NCBI GenBank assembly: GCA_029204225.1
Contig: MU832605.1
Location: 1-64,000 of the forward strand
Length of the DNA stretch: 64,000 nucleotides
Source of the DNA: Diphasiastrum complanatum
Taxonomy: Eukaryota > Streptophyta > Lycopodiopsida > Lycopodiales > Lycopodiaceae
Reading direction: 5' to 3'
Part shown: positions 1-10,310 of the stretch, one piece after another
Numbering within the stretch: position 1 is the stretch's first letter
Layout of the letters: the number at the start of each line of letters is the position of its first letter
Notes under the pieces: model-generated
What the model saw: the letters and a program-made list of their open reading frames with translations, nothing else
What the model was told of the DNA's origin: nothing
Database searches by the model: none
Program-made: the position numbers and the translations under genes

Positions 1-914
1 GGTCTGACTGACTCTCTCAGTTTGGCCATCCATTTCAAGATGCTCTGTATTGGTCATTCTTAATTGGACTTCCAGTTTGGCCACAATTGTCATCCAAAAG
101 TTCCCAGCAAATCGAGTATCTCTGTCAGACACTATGGATGATGGTAATCCGTGAACTCTGAACACATACTCAATAAATAGGCTAGCTACTCCAGACGCAT
201 CAATCTTTTTACGCTTTGGAATAAAATGAGCCATCTTAGTGAGTCTATCAACTATGAGCAAGATAGAATCATGCTGTAATTGTGTACGAGGGCTCTTTTT
301 ATCATTAGCAAATAATAGGTTTTCCCTCAAAGTTGACAACACAGTTCTAAGGTGACTCACATGCGCAACATCACCACAATTGTAAACAACTATGTCATCA
401 ACAAAGTTAAGCACATCGTTCATTAACATGATAAATGTTGCAAGGACGTTAGTCAATCCAAAAGGCATGACTAGAAATTCAGAGTGTCCAAATGGAGTTC
501 GGAAGGCAATCTTATACACATCCTCTTCGCGAACTCACTTGGTGATAACCAGTCTTCAGGTCAATTTTGGTAAACATTGTAGCACCATGAAGGGCATCAA
601 AAAGATCATTTATACGTCACATAGGATATCAATGCTTGTAATCTTGTTCAAGCCTCGATAATTATATTTTTCAAGCCTAGATAATCCACACACATCCTCC
701 AAGGCCCATCCTTCTTTTTTACCAAAATCATGGGAGAGGCAAAGGAGGAGAAGCTAGGTCTTACCTGCCCTTTGGCAAGATAGTCCTCAATCATGCTTTG
801 CACCTCTTCCTCCTCTTTCAGACTCATTCTATAAGGTGGTCTATTAATAGGAAATGATCCAAGAATTAAGTCAATCTTATGTTCCATATTTCTTTTAGGG
901 GGTCTCCGACGATC
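1..914 (-). pseudogene. Ty3/gypsy pol remnant: RT joined to integrase core
   Basis: Read on the minus strand, 914 down to about 300 encodes the N-terminal half of a gypsy reverse transcriptase: the conserved VKKKDGPWRMCVDY segment, an MPFGLTN block and a FVDD catalytic box, ending at a LRENLLFAN-like segment. From about 290 down to 1 the frame resembles the integrase catalytic core (VDRLTKMAHFIP, then SDRDTRFAGNFW, then the third acidic region before DGQTERV). Connection domain, RNase H and integrase zinc finger are missing, so an internal deletion joined RT to integrase. A frameshift lies near 530, just after GYHQV. The upstream part of the same element resumes at 6939, because a copia element is inserted at 915. 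Non-functional. Confidence 0.85.
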
Positions 915-1565
915 TGTGAAAGATTCAACTAGTTTCATCACATTTTGCAATATTTCCATATTTGGCATATTGAGGCCAAAACTTGTTTTAGACTTAGAGG
1001 TTGACTTTTCAAAGTTCATTAGTCTAAATTTCATTTGAATAAACGCTTTTTGAAAGTGTGGGAAAGATAGAATGCGAGTTTGAGTAGATTCAATTTGAAT
1101 AAGTTGGGTACATTGAATCTAGACCCAAAATTGGTAGGGTTAGCATTTTGGTGGGAAAAGCCAAGTGGCCAAATAGGGTTTGGACCTGCTATAAAAGGAT
1201 GTAACTAGTGGAGAGAGTCATCTTCTCTCTTCTCTATCTCATTTCATGCTTATACATGGTTCTCTTGGGTTCTACTATCCATTGGTGCACTATCTTGGTG
1301 ATTGCTTGCAATTCTATGTGTAGAATGATCTATATTTGCTATTTTTGAATCCACACGTGTGAAATACAGTAGCTTGCTGGTTTTGTACGGACAGCAACAG
1401 TACATAATCATTTCATTCAAGTTTGATCAAGTTCTATTAGTGTTTGCATCTCAAATTGTGTGTAGATGCTGATTTTTCTACATTGGTGAAATTGGTAGTG
1501 TATTTCTCTTTCTAACCAAAGATCATTCAAGTAGATTGGATCTTAAGGATCTGAAATCTTTCACA
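915..1565 (+). repeat. 5' LTR of the copia element
   Basis: A 651-bp LTR with inverted ends TGTGAAAG and CTTTCACA. A TATAAAAGG box at 1190-1198 is the likely RNA polymerase II promoter. It matches the LTR at 6286-6933 over its whole length with scattered differences, such as GATTCAAC against TATTCAAC near the start and a short indel in the ATTCTATGTGTAG segment. Confidence 0.93.
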
Positions 1566-1577
1566 TGGTATCAGAGC
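1566..1577 (+). other. Primer-binding site (tRNA-iMet type)
   Basis: TGGTATCAGAGC lies immediately after the LTR. This is the classic plant copia site, complementary to the 3' end of initiator methionine tRNA. The 590-bp leader that follows (1578-2165) has no convincing reading frame and is presumably the untranslated, packaging-signal region. Confidence 0.9.
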
Positions 1578-2165
1578 TTGTGTTTCAGGTTATGAAGGAG
1601 GAAATCAGATCTATCAATGATTTGGTGAAGATATCAAGTCTAGAGCCTTCTAGAGAGGATTTTACACCAAAATCGGATTTTTTGCTTTTGTAGATTGGAT
1701 CTTTTGTAGATCAAAACACTAACTAGGTCAATATACTTGTTCAATTCCGTTTTTTGAATTCACATGTTGGATTTGGCCGATTTTTGGATCATTGGTTCAG
1801 CCTAAGTGGTGGCTTATAGATTGCATATCAAATTTTCAGCATTTGCATGTAGATTTGGAATAGTCAATTTTTTGTGCTTTTGTCAAAACCCTAATTTTGA
1901 TTGGATCTCTGAATAGTGAGGTTGCTGGACTTCATTTGAGTGTGTTTCAATCTTAGGAAGTGGCAAAAGTCATTAGATTGAGGATAAATCATAGGTTGAT
2001 CAAGATTCCATGATTCTATGTGTTGATTTGCTTGGATAAGTGCTAGAAGAGAATTTGTGAGATAGTTTCAAATCTTGGTGATTTCTTTTGAAAGCATTTG
2101 TTGTTGTTCAAAGGAATGCTTTGTGCATTGAAACAAGTTGAAAGAGAAGATCAGGTCATTGCTAC

Positions 2166-3335
2166 ATGGCAACCTCAATTGGAGTCATGTTGGAAGCCAA
2201 TGATAGCCTTACCTCAAGTAACTATTCATTATGGAAAGTGAGGATGGAGTCACTTCTTGAGATGAATGATGTTTTGGATATTGTTGTAGGTTTGGAGGAG
2301 AGACCAGCAACACAACAAAATCAATTGAGGTATGACAAGAGGGCCAAGAAGGCTCTACACATGATAAAGATGAATATTACCAATGAACTTCTCAAGGAAG
2401 TTGGTAAGTGCACATCATCTTTGGAAGCTTGGAATTCATTGAAGAAGCTTTATGAATCCAAGTCTACTTCTAGAGTGTTGACTCTAAGAAGACAAATCTT
2501 TTCTTGTTTGCAAAAGAATGAAGAAAGTCCAAGTACTTTTGTTTTGAGAATGAAAGCATTGAATGATGAGTTAGCTATCATAGATGAAAGCATTAAGGAA
2601 GGAGAGCTTATTCAAGTGATTCTTAATGGCTTGTTGGATGCTCATGCTAACATTGTTCAAAGTATTGCTATTCAAAAGACTTTGCCAAGTTTGATGGATC
2701 TTCAAGAGATCTTGATCAATGAGGAATATAGGCTTCAAGCAAGAGGTGGATCTACATCGACACTTCAAGAGGATGCTATGTTCACAAAGGGCAAATTCAA
2801 GGGCAAAACCAAAAGCAAGTGGTCTAAAGGGCAAGATCAAGTGGATGCTTTTTCAAGTGGCAAAAAGAAGGATAGATCAAAGCTCAAGTGCTTCTATTGT
2901 GGCATCAAAGGACACTTTGCAAGTGAGTGCTACAAGAAGAAGAGAGATCAAGGAGACAAGCAAGGTAATCTTACTCTTGATAAGGATGGTTTGGATGTGC
3001 AAGATGCAAATGATGATGCTTTTGTGATGTCTTCATGTATGCTTGCTAATGATGGAGATCTAGATCCTTGGTGGATTGATAGTGGAGCAAGTTCACACAT
3101 GACCTTTCACAAAGAGTACTTCACTTCTTTGTTGGCATATGGAGATGACAAGAGGGTGATCTACACGGTCAATGATGGTGAGTGTGCAATCAAAGGGATT
3201 GGCACAACTCCTATTTCTCTCTCTACAAATAGGAATGTTCATTTGGAGGATGTCTTGTTTATTCCATCTATTACCAAGAATTTGCTTAGTGTGAGTCAAA
3301 TGCTAAGGTGGAGTTTGATGGAGATGCTTGTTTGA
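2166..3335 (+). CDS. Copia Gag and protease
   Basis: Residues 1-190 resemble the copia capsid (UBN2-type Gag), with the usual SNYSLWKVRMESLLE start. A CCHC zinc knuckle, CFYCGIKGHFASEC, sits near residues 242-255. The aspartic protease active site WWIDSGASSHM is near residues 302-312. Translation starts at the first ATG after the leader, and the homologous fragment at 16933 starts at the same place. The frame ends in NLLSVSQ, where other copia proteins continue into the pre-integrase domain, because the reading frame shifts by one base (about 3300). Gag packages the RNA and the protease matures the polyprotein. Confidence 0.9.
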   Translation: MATSIGVMLEANDSLTSSNYSLWKVRMESLLEMNDVLDIVVGLEERPATQQNQLRYDKRAKKALHMIKMNITNELLKEVGKCTSSLEAWNSLKKLYESKSTSRVLTLRRQIFSCLQKNEESPSTFVLRMKALNDELAIIDESIKEGELIQVILNGLLDAHANIVQSIAIQKTLPSLMDLQEILINEEYRLQARGGSTSTLQEDAMFTKGKFKGKTKSKWSKGQDQVDAFSSGKKKDRSKLKCFYCGIKGHFASECYKKKRDQGDKQGNLTLDKDGLDVQDANDDAFVMSSCMLANDGDLDPWWIDSGASSHMTFHKEYFTSLLAYGDDKRVIYTVNDGECAIKGIGTTPISLSTNRNVHLEDVLFIPSITKNLLSVSQMLRWSLMEMLV

Positions 3336-4507
3336 TCAAAAGGAAGGATGTCTTGATTGGAAAAGGTAAAAGGCAAGGGAAGTTGTTCAAACTTGATGCT
3401 TGTGTTATTGCTAACCAAGTTGGATGTGTTGCAAGGGAGCAAATTTCTATTCAAGAGGTTTGGCACAAAAGGATGGGACACCTCAACTTCAAGTCATTGG
3501 AGGTAATCGCAAGGAAGAAGGTTGTGATTGGTCTTCCAAGTTCCTTAAGTAATGACAAGCATGTTTGTGAGTCTTGTGCTTTGTCTAAGTCACATAGACT
3601 ACCTTATACTAGATCTATTTCTAGATCTACAAAGCCTTTTCAACTTGTACATTCGGATATTCATGGATTTACTACAATTAGCAATAGTGGAGCTAAGATG
3701 TATGTAACATTCATTGATGATTTTAGTAGATTTTGTTGGATCTATCTACTAAAGAGCAAGGATGAAGTGTATGATGTCTTTGTCAAGTTCAAGAATGCAA
3801 GGGAGAACCAATTTTCCACAAAGATCAAGTGCTTGAGAGGTGACAATGGTGGTGAGTACATATCTAACAAGTTCAAGGCCTTTTGTGATGAGCATGGGAT
3901 CAAGAGGGAGTATACAACATCAAGGACCCCACAACAAAATGGAGTAGCTGAAAGGAAGAATAGAACTTTATGTGAAAGTGCTAAAGCTATGAGGTTAAGT
4001 GCTAATCTTGACAAACCATTTTGGGATCAAGCTTTGTTGTGTGCCAATTTCTTGTGCAATAGGTGGCCGAGTGCTATTTTGGATGGAAGGACACCTTTTG
4101 AGATGCTATTCAAGAGGAGGCCAAGTGTCAACTTTCTAAGAACCTTTGGATGCACATGCTATGTCAACATTACTCTTGATGATAGGACCAAGGAGGATCC
4201 ATCTTCAAGAAGAGGTATTTTTGTTGGATATAGTGAGGTGAGTAAAGCCTACAAGGTTTACATTCCTTCTACTAACAAAGTGATTGTTGGTAGAGATGTC
4301 ATTTTTTATGAGGGAAACATTCCAAAGGTGTCTTCAAGCATGATTGATGGTAAAGTAGATGGATCTAACATTCTTGATGTTGATGAGAAGCATCCTACTT
4401 TGGATGGTGGTGATGATGGACCTTCATCAAGTCAAAAGCCAAGGAAACATCAAGAGAAAGACAAGTACCTTCAAGGCTCACATATGATCAAAAGGGTAAG
4501 CAAGTAG
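3308..4507 (+). CDS. Copia pre-integrase and integrase domains
   Basis: Starts within a frame that continues the protease-linker (VEFDGDACLIK) after the frameshift near 3300. It carries the HHCC zinc-binding region (WHKRMGHLNF ... CESC). The integrase triad is visible as the Asp in HSDIHG, the Asp in GDNGGEY and the Glu in NGVAERKN. The C-terminal GKGY-type segment (GIFVGYSEVSKAYKVY) is present. All catalytic residues look intact. A second frame change near 4450-4480 separates it from the next frame, so the original polyprotein is now in three pieces. Confidence 0.9.
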   Translation: MEFDGDACLIKRKDVLIGKGKRQGKLFKLDACVIANQVGCVAREQISIQEVWHKRMGHLNFKSLEVIARKKVVIGLPSSLSNDKHVCESCALSKSHRLPYTRSISRSTKPFQLVHSDIHGFTTISNSGAKMYVTFIDDFSRFCWIYLLKSKDEVYDVFVKFKNARENQFSTKIKCLRGDNGGEYISNKFKAFCDEHGIKREYTTSRTPQQNGVAERKNRTLCESAKAMRLSANLDKPFWDQALLCANFLCNRWPSAILDGRTPFEMLFKRRPSVNFLRTFGCTCYVNITLDDRTKEDPSSRRGIFVGYSEVSKAYKVYIPSTNKVIVGRDVIFYEGNIPKVSSSMIDGKVDGSNILDVDEKHPTLDGGDDGPSSSQKPRKHQEKDKYLQGSHMIKRVSK

Positions 4508-4539
4508 TTTCTGAAAATTATGTTGCTTTCCTAACCTCT

Positions 4540-5718
4540 TTGGATGATCCTACAAGTGTAGATCAAGCAAGGAAAGAAGAGGAGTGGATCCAAGCAATGG
4601 ATCTTGAGTATCGATTTCTTATGAAGAGTGGAACATCTTTTGGAGGATCTTCTTGTGTACATGGAACTATGCAAGTGGATGGATGTTATCTTGCTGTAAA
4701 ATCAAGTAATGGATCTGGAAAACAAAGTTTGTTCAATGACTTCGATGGTCAAGTTGAAGATCAAGAGGTTGATCTCAAAGCACTTCAACTAGTCAAAAGG
4801 GAAGGTGACAATTTGGAGCTAGTCAAGAGCATCAAAGGAGAGGTAATTGGCAAAGGTGTTATGGATCTGTTTTTGCAGCATATTGAAAACTCAAGTAAGG
4901 TCAAAGGAGCAGCAAGGAAGTGTTGTTCAAGTTTACTTTACTTGTTCTATCTCATGTTTGAGCAATTTCATGTGGATGTGTGCAAATTGTCAAGATATGG
5001 TAAAACTAGCTACATTGGTGAGCATTGTTTTGATATTGGATTTAAACTAGCATTCTTGGCTGATTTTGCTAATGGAAATGAAGCTATTGGAGGTTCATTA
5101 TGTCACTCATCCATGGCTAAGTTCTCAAGTGTTGAGCTACTTGGTGCCAATACTTGGAGATTGTCAATTTTTGGTGAATTCATGGTCATTTTCTTATGTC
5201 GAGTAGATCTTGAAGATGGACTAGTGCAAACTACTTGGTTTATGGAGTCATGTGGTGCTGGATTTGAATCAGTAATGTACTCACCTACTCATGGATTTCC
5301 AAAGTTTGATGGTTTCTTGTGGCAAGATGAAGATGGAGGCTCATTCATGGAGTATCATGGTGGATACAAGGCAACAAAGGACAAAGGAGGAGGAGACATG
5401 CAAGCAAAATTTGATCACTCGCATTTATTGTTTGTTTGCTGTATTTTTCCAGAGAGTTCAGAGTTGGAAGCATGGTGGAATCATTTCATTTACATTCTAT
5501 TTGATTCTTCATGTTCTAGTCAAATTTTTACATGTAAAATTGATGTAAGAAATAGTGAAGCATCCCAAGTGGACACTATTCTCTATATCAATTATGGTTG
5601 TTTCTATTTTGAGCATTACATGATCATTGAAAGGAGATCTATTCTTAGAAAAAAGATCATTCTTATGATGGATCAAAGTTCTATTGGCAAAAACTATGCT
5701 AGGAGCATTGGAAGCTAG
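4540..5718 (+). CDS. Chimeric frame: RT start fused to unrecognised sequence
   Basis: The first 30 codons are the normal beginning of copia RT (DDPTSVDQA ... EEWIQAMDLEYR). The remaining roughly 360 codons show none of the RT landmarks: no KARLVA block, no QMDVKTAFLNG block, no YVDD box. The sequence is open for about 1.1 kb and its codon composition resembles the neighbours. It contains Cys pairs, a long hydrophobic/aromatic stretch near residues 130-150 and Gly/Asp-rich segments, but I recognise no domain. The copia frame resumes at about 5713 with LRYIIGTRDFG, directly before RNase H. The insert therefore substitutes for RT at about the same length. Whether it is translated or merely lacks stops is not known. 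Confidence 0.6.
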   Translation: MDDPTSVDQARKEEEWIQAMDLEYRFLMKSGTSFGGSSCVHGTMQVDGCYLAVKSSNGSGKQSLFNDFDGQVEDQEVDLKALQLVKREGDNLELVKSIKGEVIGKGVMDLFLQHIENSSKVKGAARKCCSSLLYLFYLMFEQFHVDVCKLSRYGKTSYIGEHCFDIGFKLAFLADFANGNEAIGGSLCHSSMAKFSSVELLGANTWRLSIFGEFMVIFLCRVDLEDGLVQTTWFMESCGAGFESVMYSPTHGFPKFDGFLWQDEDGGSFMEYHGGYKATKDKGGGDMQAKFDHSHLLFVCCIFPESSELEAWWNHFIYILFDSSCSSQIFTCKIDVRNSEASQVDTILYINYGCFYFEHYMIIERRSILRKKIILMMDQSSIGKNYARSIGS

Positions 5719-5729
5719 GAAAGTGAGTT

Positions 5730-6290
5730 TTGAGGTACATCATTGGAACTCGAGATTTTGGCATATTGTATGAGGGATCATCACCTAATCTTTTTGGATT
5801 TTCAGATTCGGACTATGCTGGAGATATAATGGATAGGAAATCCATTAGTTCTTATCGTATTTTCATAGGTGATGGAGCTATATCATGGATGTCAAAGAAA
5901 CAAGCCACTATCTCATTGTCATCTAGTGAGGCCGAGTACAAAGCTCTTACACATTGCACAAAGGAGATGGTATGGATCAAAAGGATGATCAAGGATCTTC
6001 ACTTGCTGGATTTTTCAGAGAGCCCAATCATCTTTTGTGACAATCAATCAGCCCAAAGAATGGCATCCAATCCTATCTTTCATGCTAGGAGTAAGCATAT
6101 TGAGATACAATATCATTTTGTGAGAGAGCGAGTCATTGCAAAGGAGGTGGAGCTTCAACATGTGTCTTCAAGGGAATGTGTAGCTGATATCTTCACCAAA
6201 GCATTGGGAAAAGACTTGTTCATGAAGCATAGGACTTCCCTTGGAGTATTATCAAAGTCTATGCTAAAACTAGTTGAAGAGGGAGTGTGA
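5730..6290 (+). CDS. Copia RNase H
   Basis: Typical copia RNase H: GFSDSDYAGD near the start (first catalytic Asp), SLSSSEAEYKAL (Glu), CDNQSAQRMASNP (Asp), then HARSKHIEIQYHF and the end signature DIFTKALGKDLF. It would degrade RNA in RNA:DNA hybrids during reverse transcription. The stop codon lies a few bases inside the right LTR. The true upstream boundary is near 5713, in frame with the RT tail. Confidence 0.92.
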   Translation: MRYIIGTRDFGILYEGSSPNLFGFSDSDYAGDIMDRKSISSYRIFIGDGAISWMSKKQATISLSSSEAEYKALTHCTKEMVWIKRMIKDLHLLDFSESPIIFCDNQSAQRMASNPIFHARSKHIEIQYHFVRERVIAKEVELQHVSSRECVADIFTKALGKDLFMKHRTSLGVLSKSMLKLVEEGV

Positions 6291-6933
6291 AATATTCAAC
6301 TAGTTTCATCACATTTTGCAATATTTCCATATTTGGCATATTGAGGCCAAAACTTGTTTTAGACTTAGAGGTTGACTTTTCAAAGTTCATTAGTCTAAAT
6401 TTCATTTGAATAAACACTTTTTGAAAGTGTGGGAAAGATAGAATGCAAGTTTGAGTAGATTCAATTTGAATAAGTTGGGTACATTGAATCTAGACCCAAA
6501 ATTGGTAGGGTTAGCATTTTGGTGGGAAAGCCAAGTGGCCAAATAGGGTTTGGACCTGCTATAAAAGGATGTAACTCGTGGAGAGAGTCATCTTCTCTCT
6601 TCTCTATCTCATTTCATGCTTATACATGGTTCTCTTGGGTTTTACTAGCCATTGGTGCACTATCTTGGTGATTGCTTGCAATTCTGTGTAGAATGATCTA
6701 TATTTGCTATTTTTGGATCCACACGTGTGAAATACAGTAGCTTGCTGGTTTTGTACGGACAGCAACAATACATAATCATTTCATTCAAGTTTGATCAAGT
6801 TCTATTAGTGTTTGCATCTCAAATTGTGTGTAGATGCTGATTTTTCTACATTGGTGAAATTGGTAGTGTATTTCTCTTTCTAACCAAAGATCATTCAAGT
6901 AGATTGGATCTTAAGGATCTGAAATCTTTCACA
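6286..6933 (+). repeat. 3' LTR of the copia element
   Basis: A 648-bp copy of the 915-1565 LTR, preceded by the polypurine tract GAAGAGGGAG (6276-6285) and followed by the target duplication CGATC (6934-6938). Its TATAAAAGG box is at 6560-6568 and could drive readthrough into the downstream gypsy and copia remnants. Confidence 0.93.
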
Positions 6934-6938
6934 CGATC

Positions 6939-7520
6939 TAGGTTCTAAGGCTAGTCTGTTCTTGACACACACCATATTCAAAAGCAAAAATTGAGATATC
7001 ATACAAAAAAAAAACATACATATACTTACAATGAACCTTACGTCGCCTTGATCAAAGATCCTGGAGGCATATCAGGCATACCATTGTGCTGGAACTCGTA
7101 TACATGAGTATCCCAAGCATTGTAAGGTTTTCTAGCCACATGCCAACAGATTCCAAGCACCACATCGAAACGAGCCAAATGGGTAATCTCAAAATCTAAC
7201 TCCTCAATATAGCCTTGAATGGTTAGAGGCATACCCACAACCCTGGCATCCCACACTTTCGCACCCTTTCCATCAACCATTTCGACTGTGTACTGGTACC
7301 GAAATGGTTGTGTACTCACTCTTAACCGTTCAATCAAAGCGAATTAGTGATGTTATGTGAGGACCCAATTTCAAATAGAATCAAAACATCTCTACCACAT
7401 ATCTGCCCACACATAATGATTAAAGAAGTACAAGGAAATTGATACCCGTATTGCGCTGCTCTCAATAATTGTCGTAAAGGAACCGAATCCACCTTTTGAA
7501 TCACCGACACAAAGGAAGAG
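6939..7520 (-). pseudogene. Ty3/gypsy protease remnant, right half
   Basis: Minus-strand reading gives a retropepsin-like region of gypsy type: a strand resembling LILFEIGSSHNI followed by LIERLRV ... VEMVDGKGAKVWD ... GIEELDFEI ... FDVVLGICWH. The catalytic segment, normally D-S/T-G, reads EIGSS here, so the active-site Asp is gone. A frameshift lies near 7335. This is the upstream continuation of the pol remnant at 1-914: the copia element separates protease from RT. Confidence 0.75.
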
Positions 7521-7528
7521 GAGTGTTA

Positions 7529-9430
7529 GTTTATATATTCAGGAGATTCGAAGCATATGACACCTAGGCGAGAGTGGTTGTCTAGTTTTCAAAAACTAGA
7601 TGATGGATCAAATGTGAAGTTGGGAGATAACTACACATATGATATGAAGGGAGTTGGAAAAGTACAGGTTCAACTACCTTCAAGGAAGATTGGAGACATA
7701 AAGGATGTGCTTTATGTACCAGGAATTAGAAAGAACTTACTCTCAATATTAGCTATTGCGAAGCAACATGTGGTTGTATAGTTTGATGAAGAGCGGTGTC
7801 TCATCAAAAGGAAGGACAATGAAGTAGTAGCTAAGGGCATACTTGCAAGAAGGATGTACAAACTTCAGGCTCAGGTGTTGGGTCATCATGCAAGTGTTGC
7901 GGATACTGGATCAGTGAGTAAGTTACAGCACGAGAAGTTTGGACATCTAAATTATAGAAGTCTACGAGTTTCTGATCACAAGGTTTGTGAGGGATGTGTC
8001 TTAGGGAAACATCATATAGAAATTTCGTCTAGTACATTCAGAGCAAGAAATGTTCTAGAACTTGTTCATATAGATTTGTGTGGTCCGATGAGAAATTAGT
8101 CTTATGGGGGAGCAAGTTACTTCATTGATGACTATTCTAGGAAGACATGGATTTATCTTCTCAAGAATAAGGGTGAAGCATTCAAGTATTTCACATGGTT
8201 TAAGACATAGGTGGAGAAAGAAACAGATAGACACATTAAGATACTTCACTCGGATAAAGGGGGAGAGTATCTTTCTACAAAATTTCAAGTGTTTTGCAAG
8301 GATCATGGTATAAAGAGACAATTTGCAAGCACAGAAACGCCTCAACAAAATGGAGTTGCGGAAAGGAAAAACCAGTCTATTGTGAAAACTATGAGGAATG
8401 CTCAAAAGCAAGAATCTTCCAAATACGTTTTGGGGTGAAACAGTTAAGACGGCGGTTTATCTTTTGAATAGAAGTCCTATAAAGGTTGTAGAGAATCGGA
8501 CTCCAGAGGAAGCTTACACTGGTCAGAAACTTGACGTGAGTCATTTGAGGGTTTTTGGAAGTATTGCATATGCTCACATACCTACGGATTCGAGGAGCAA
8601 ATTGGATTCAAAGGCGACCAAGTGTTTATTTCTTGGATATGATAATCAAGAGAAGGGATACATGTTGTATGACTTGGAGGGTAAGAAAGTCATCATAAGT
8701 AGGGACGTGACATTTGATGAGAATGGCTCTCATAATGATACAGAGATATCTTATGATAGGAAGCAAGATGGAGGAATTCGTATCTTGTGTGACGAGTCAT
8801 TACAGCCTAAATCTGCACATATACCGCCTACCACAATCCAAGTACCTAGAGTTACCATTGATGAGAAAGGAAAAAGGAGGAGAGATCAAGTACATGGGAT
8901 ACTTATTCACCTCTTACTTCACCAGGCAGGAACCATCCTACATCAAATACTAGAAGATTGCCTAGATGGTACTATGAAACTATCAATGATAGTGTCGTTT
9001 TGGAATAGGGAGAGTCCAGTACACAGGGAATAGAGAATTTGCTAGACTTGAAAAACATCATGAAGATCAGGATCAATAGGAGGATCATCCTGAGGATGGG
9101 GATGTACACTTTGCATATATGGCCACGGTGTTGGAAACCAAGGATCTATCTACTTTCAGAGAGGCTGAAAATAAGGATATTTGGAGGAAAGCTATGGATG
9201 AGGAGTACAACTCAATCATGAAGAACAAGACTTGGAGACTTGTTCAAATACCTACAAGTAAAAAGGCCATTGGATGCAAGTGGGTCTATAGGACTATGTA
9301 TAAATCATATTGTTCTATAGATAAACATAAGGCAAGGTTGGTTGCAATAGGGTATGCTCAACAGAAAGGGATTGACTGTGAAGAAACTTTTGCACTGGTT
9401 GCTAAGTTAACTACTATTTTGAGATTCTGA
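7529..9430 (+). pseudogene. Second copia pol remnant: protease end, integrase, RT start
   Basis: The homology begins abruptly in the protease active site (SGDSKHMTPRREW, the leading Asp lost). It continues through pre-integrase (KLQHEKFGHLNY ... CEGC), integrase (HIDLCGPM, HSDKGGEYLS, NGVAERKN), the GYDNQEKGY segment, then RT from KDIWRKAMDEEYNSIMKN to a KLTTI-like segment. There are stops or frame shifts near 7780, 8097, 8215, 8400 and 9033. It belongs to a copia lineage different from the 915-6933 element. RT breaks off at about 9430, where another LTR fragment is inserted; the RNase H tail is found at 10081. Confidence 0.85.
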
Positions 9431-10080
9431 TTTTTGGGTGCCAAAAATTGCTCCTCCAAGATCTCTGATGGCTGCCCTCCTTCAACCTGAAAAGAGACAA
9501 AAAAGCTGATCCAAACTCCACTTGAAAAGATCAGCAAGATGCTGAAATTTTACAACAAAAAGCAGAGAAGCTCCTCTTCTGGTAGGGCGCCAACAAACAA
9601 GCTTGCTGCAGATCCGGTAGCTCTGATACCATGTAGGAAAGCAAGAGTCAAGTCACCAAGATCTAGTTATCAATCAATCTCCACAGAAAACAAGAGAGAA
9701 GAGGCTGGGCGCCCAACTCTAAGAGAGAGAGAGAAAACAGCAACAAGAGCAATGGAGAGCAATGCTTAGCCAAACTGTTAAAATGGAATACACAATGAGC
9801 ATCTAAATACTCTACCTGGATGTGACCAAATGCCACCAAACCCTAAGGTTAACCACTTACTAAATGTAGGGCACCCCGAAAAGTCAAGATAGGGCCCCTA
9901 AACAAAATTAGACCCCTAAGGACCCACGAGTCAGTACATGACCAAAATTGGGTCCAACTGAACTTAAGACAAACTTAAGATGGCCTAAATAACTAAATAC
10001 CCATGGTTACACAAATCTCGACCTTTTGGTTCAAAGTAACCTATGGATTAACTTTAGCATAGTCATTTATTTCTAATACA
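9431..10080 (-). mobile_element. LTR-plus-leader fragment inserted in the second copia
   Basis: On the minus strand this reads as an LTR (10080 down to 9629, beginning TG and ending CA, 452 bp), then the copia primer site TGGTATCAGAGC (9628 down to 9617), then 186 bp of untranslated leader. No coding part or second LTR is present. The fragment lies exactly between the RT start and the RNase H tail of the second copia remnant, so it arrived by truncated insertion or a later deletion removed the rest together with the host RT. Confidence 0.75.
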
Positions 10081-10270
10081 AAGCAATCGAAGTACAACAA
10101 CACCTCATCAGAGAGAAGATTCAAAGTCGTGAAGTGGAGCTTATCTATTGCCCTACATAAGAGCAAGTTGCAAATATATTTACCAAAGGACTCGGCAAAG
10201 AAAAGTTTCAGAAGTTTAGAGACCTTCTAGGAGTAACAAATAACAAAGTAAACATTAAGAAACTGCGAGC
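10081..10270 (+). pseudogene. RNase H tail of the second copia remnant
   Basis: Frame reading LIREKIQSREVELIYC followed by a stop and then EQVANIFTKGLGKEKFQKF, the standard C-terminal end of copia RNase H. It continues the 7529-9430 remnant. A TAA interrupts it near 10160. No right LTR could be delimited after it. Confidence 0.8.
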
Positions 10271-10310
10271 TATTTTAGGGGCCATTTTTTATTTTTAGTG
10301 ATTCTTGAAG

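Larger units (their letters stand above)
915..6933 (+). mobile_element. Complete-ended Ty1/copia LTR retrotransposon lacking its RT
   Basis: Two LTRs (915-1565 and 6286-6933) begin TGTGAAA and end CTTTCACA. The element is flanked on both sides by the 5-bp duplication CGATC (910-914 and 6934-6938). A tRNA-iMet primer site follows the left LTR, and a purine-rich tract (6276-6285) precedes the right LTR. Internal order is Gag, protease, integrase, an unrelated reading frame, RNase H, which is the copia order with the reverse transcriptase core replaced. It sits inside an older gypsy element of opposite orientation. The LTRs look almost identical apart from a few substitutions and indels, so the insertion is fairly young. 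It is non-autonomous as it stands. Confidence 0.93.

Noticed and set aside
3290-3320. Programmed ribosomal frameshift between copia protease and integrase
   Set aside because: The two family members need shifts in opposite directions and show no shared slippery heptamer; mutation explains it better.
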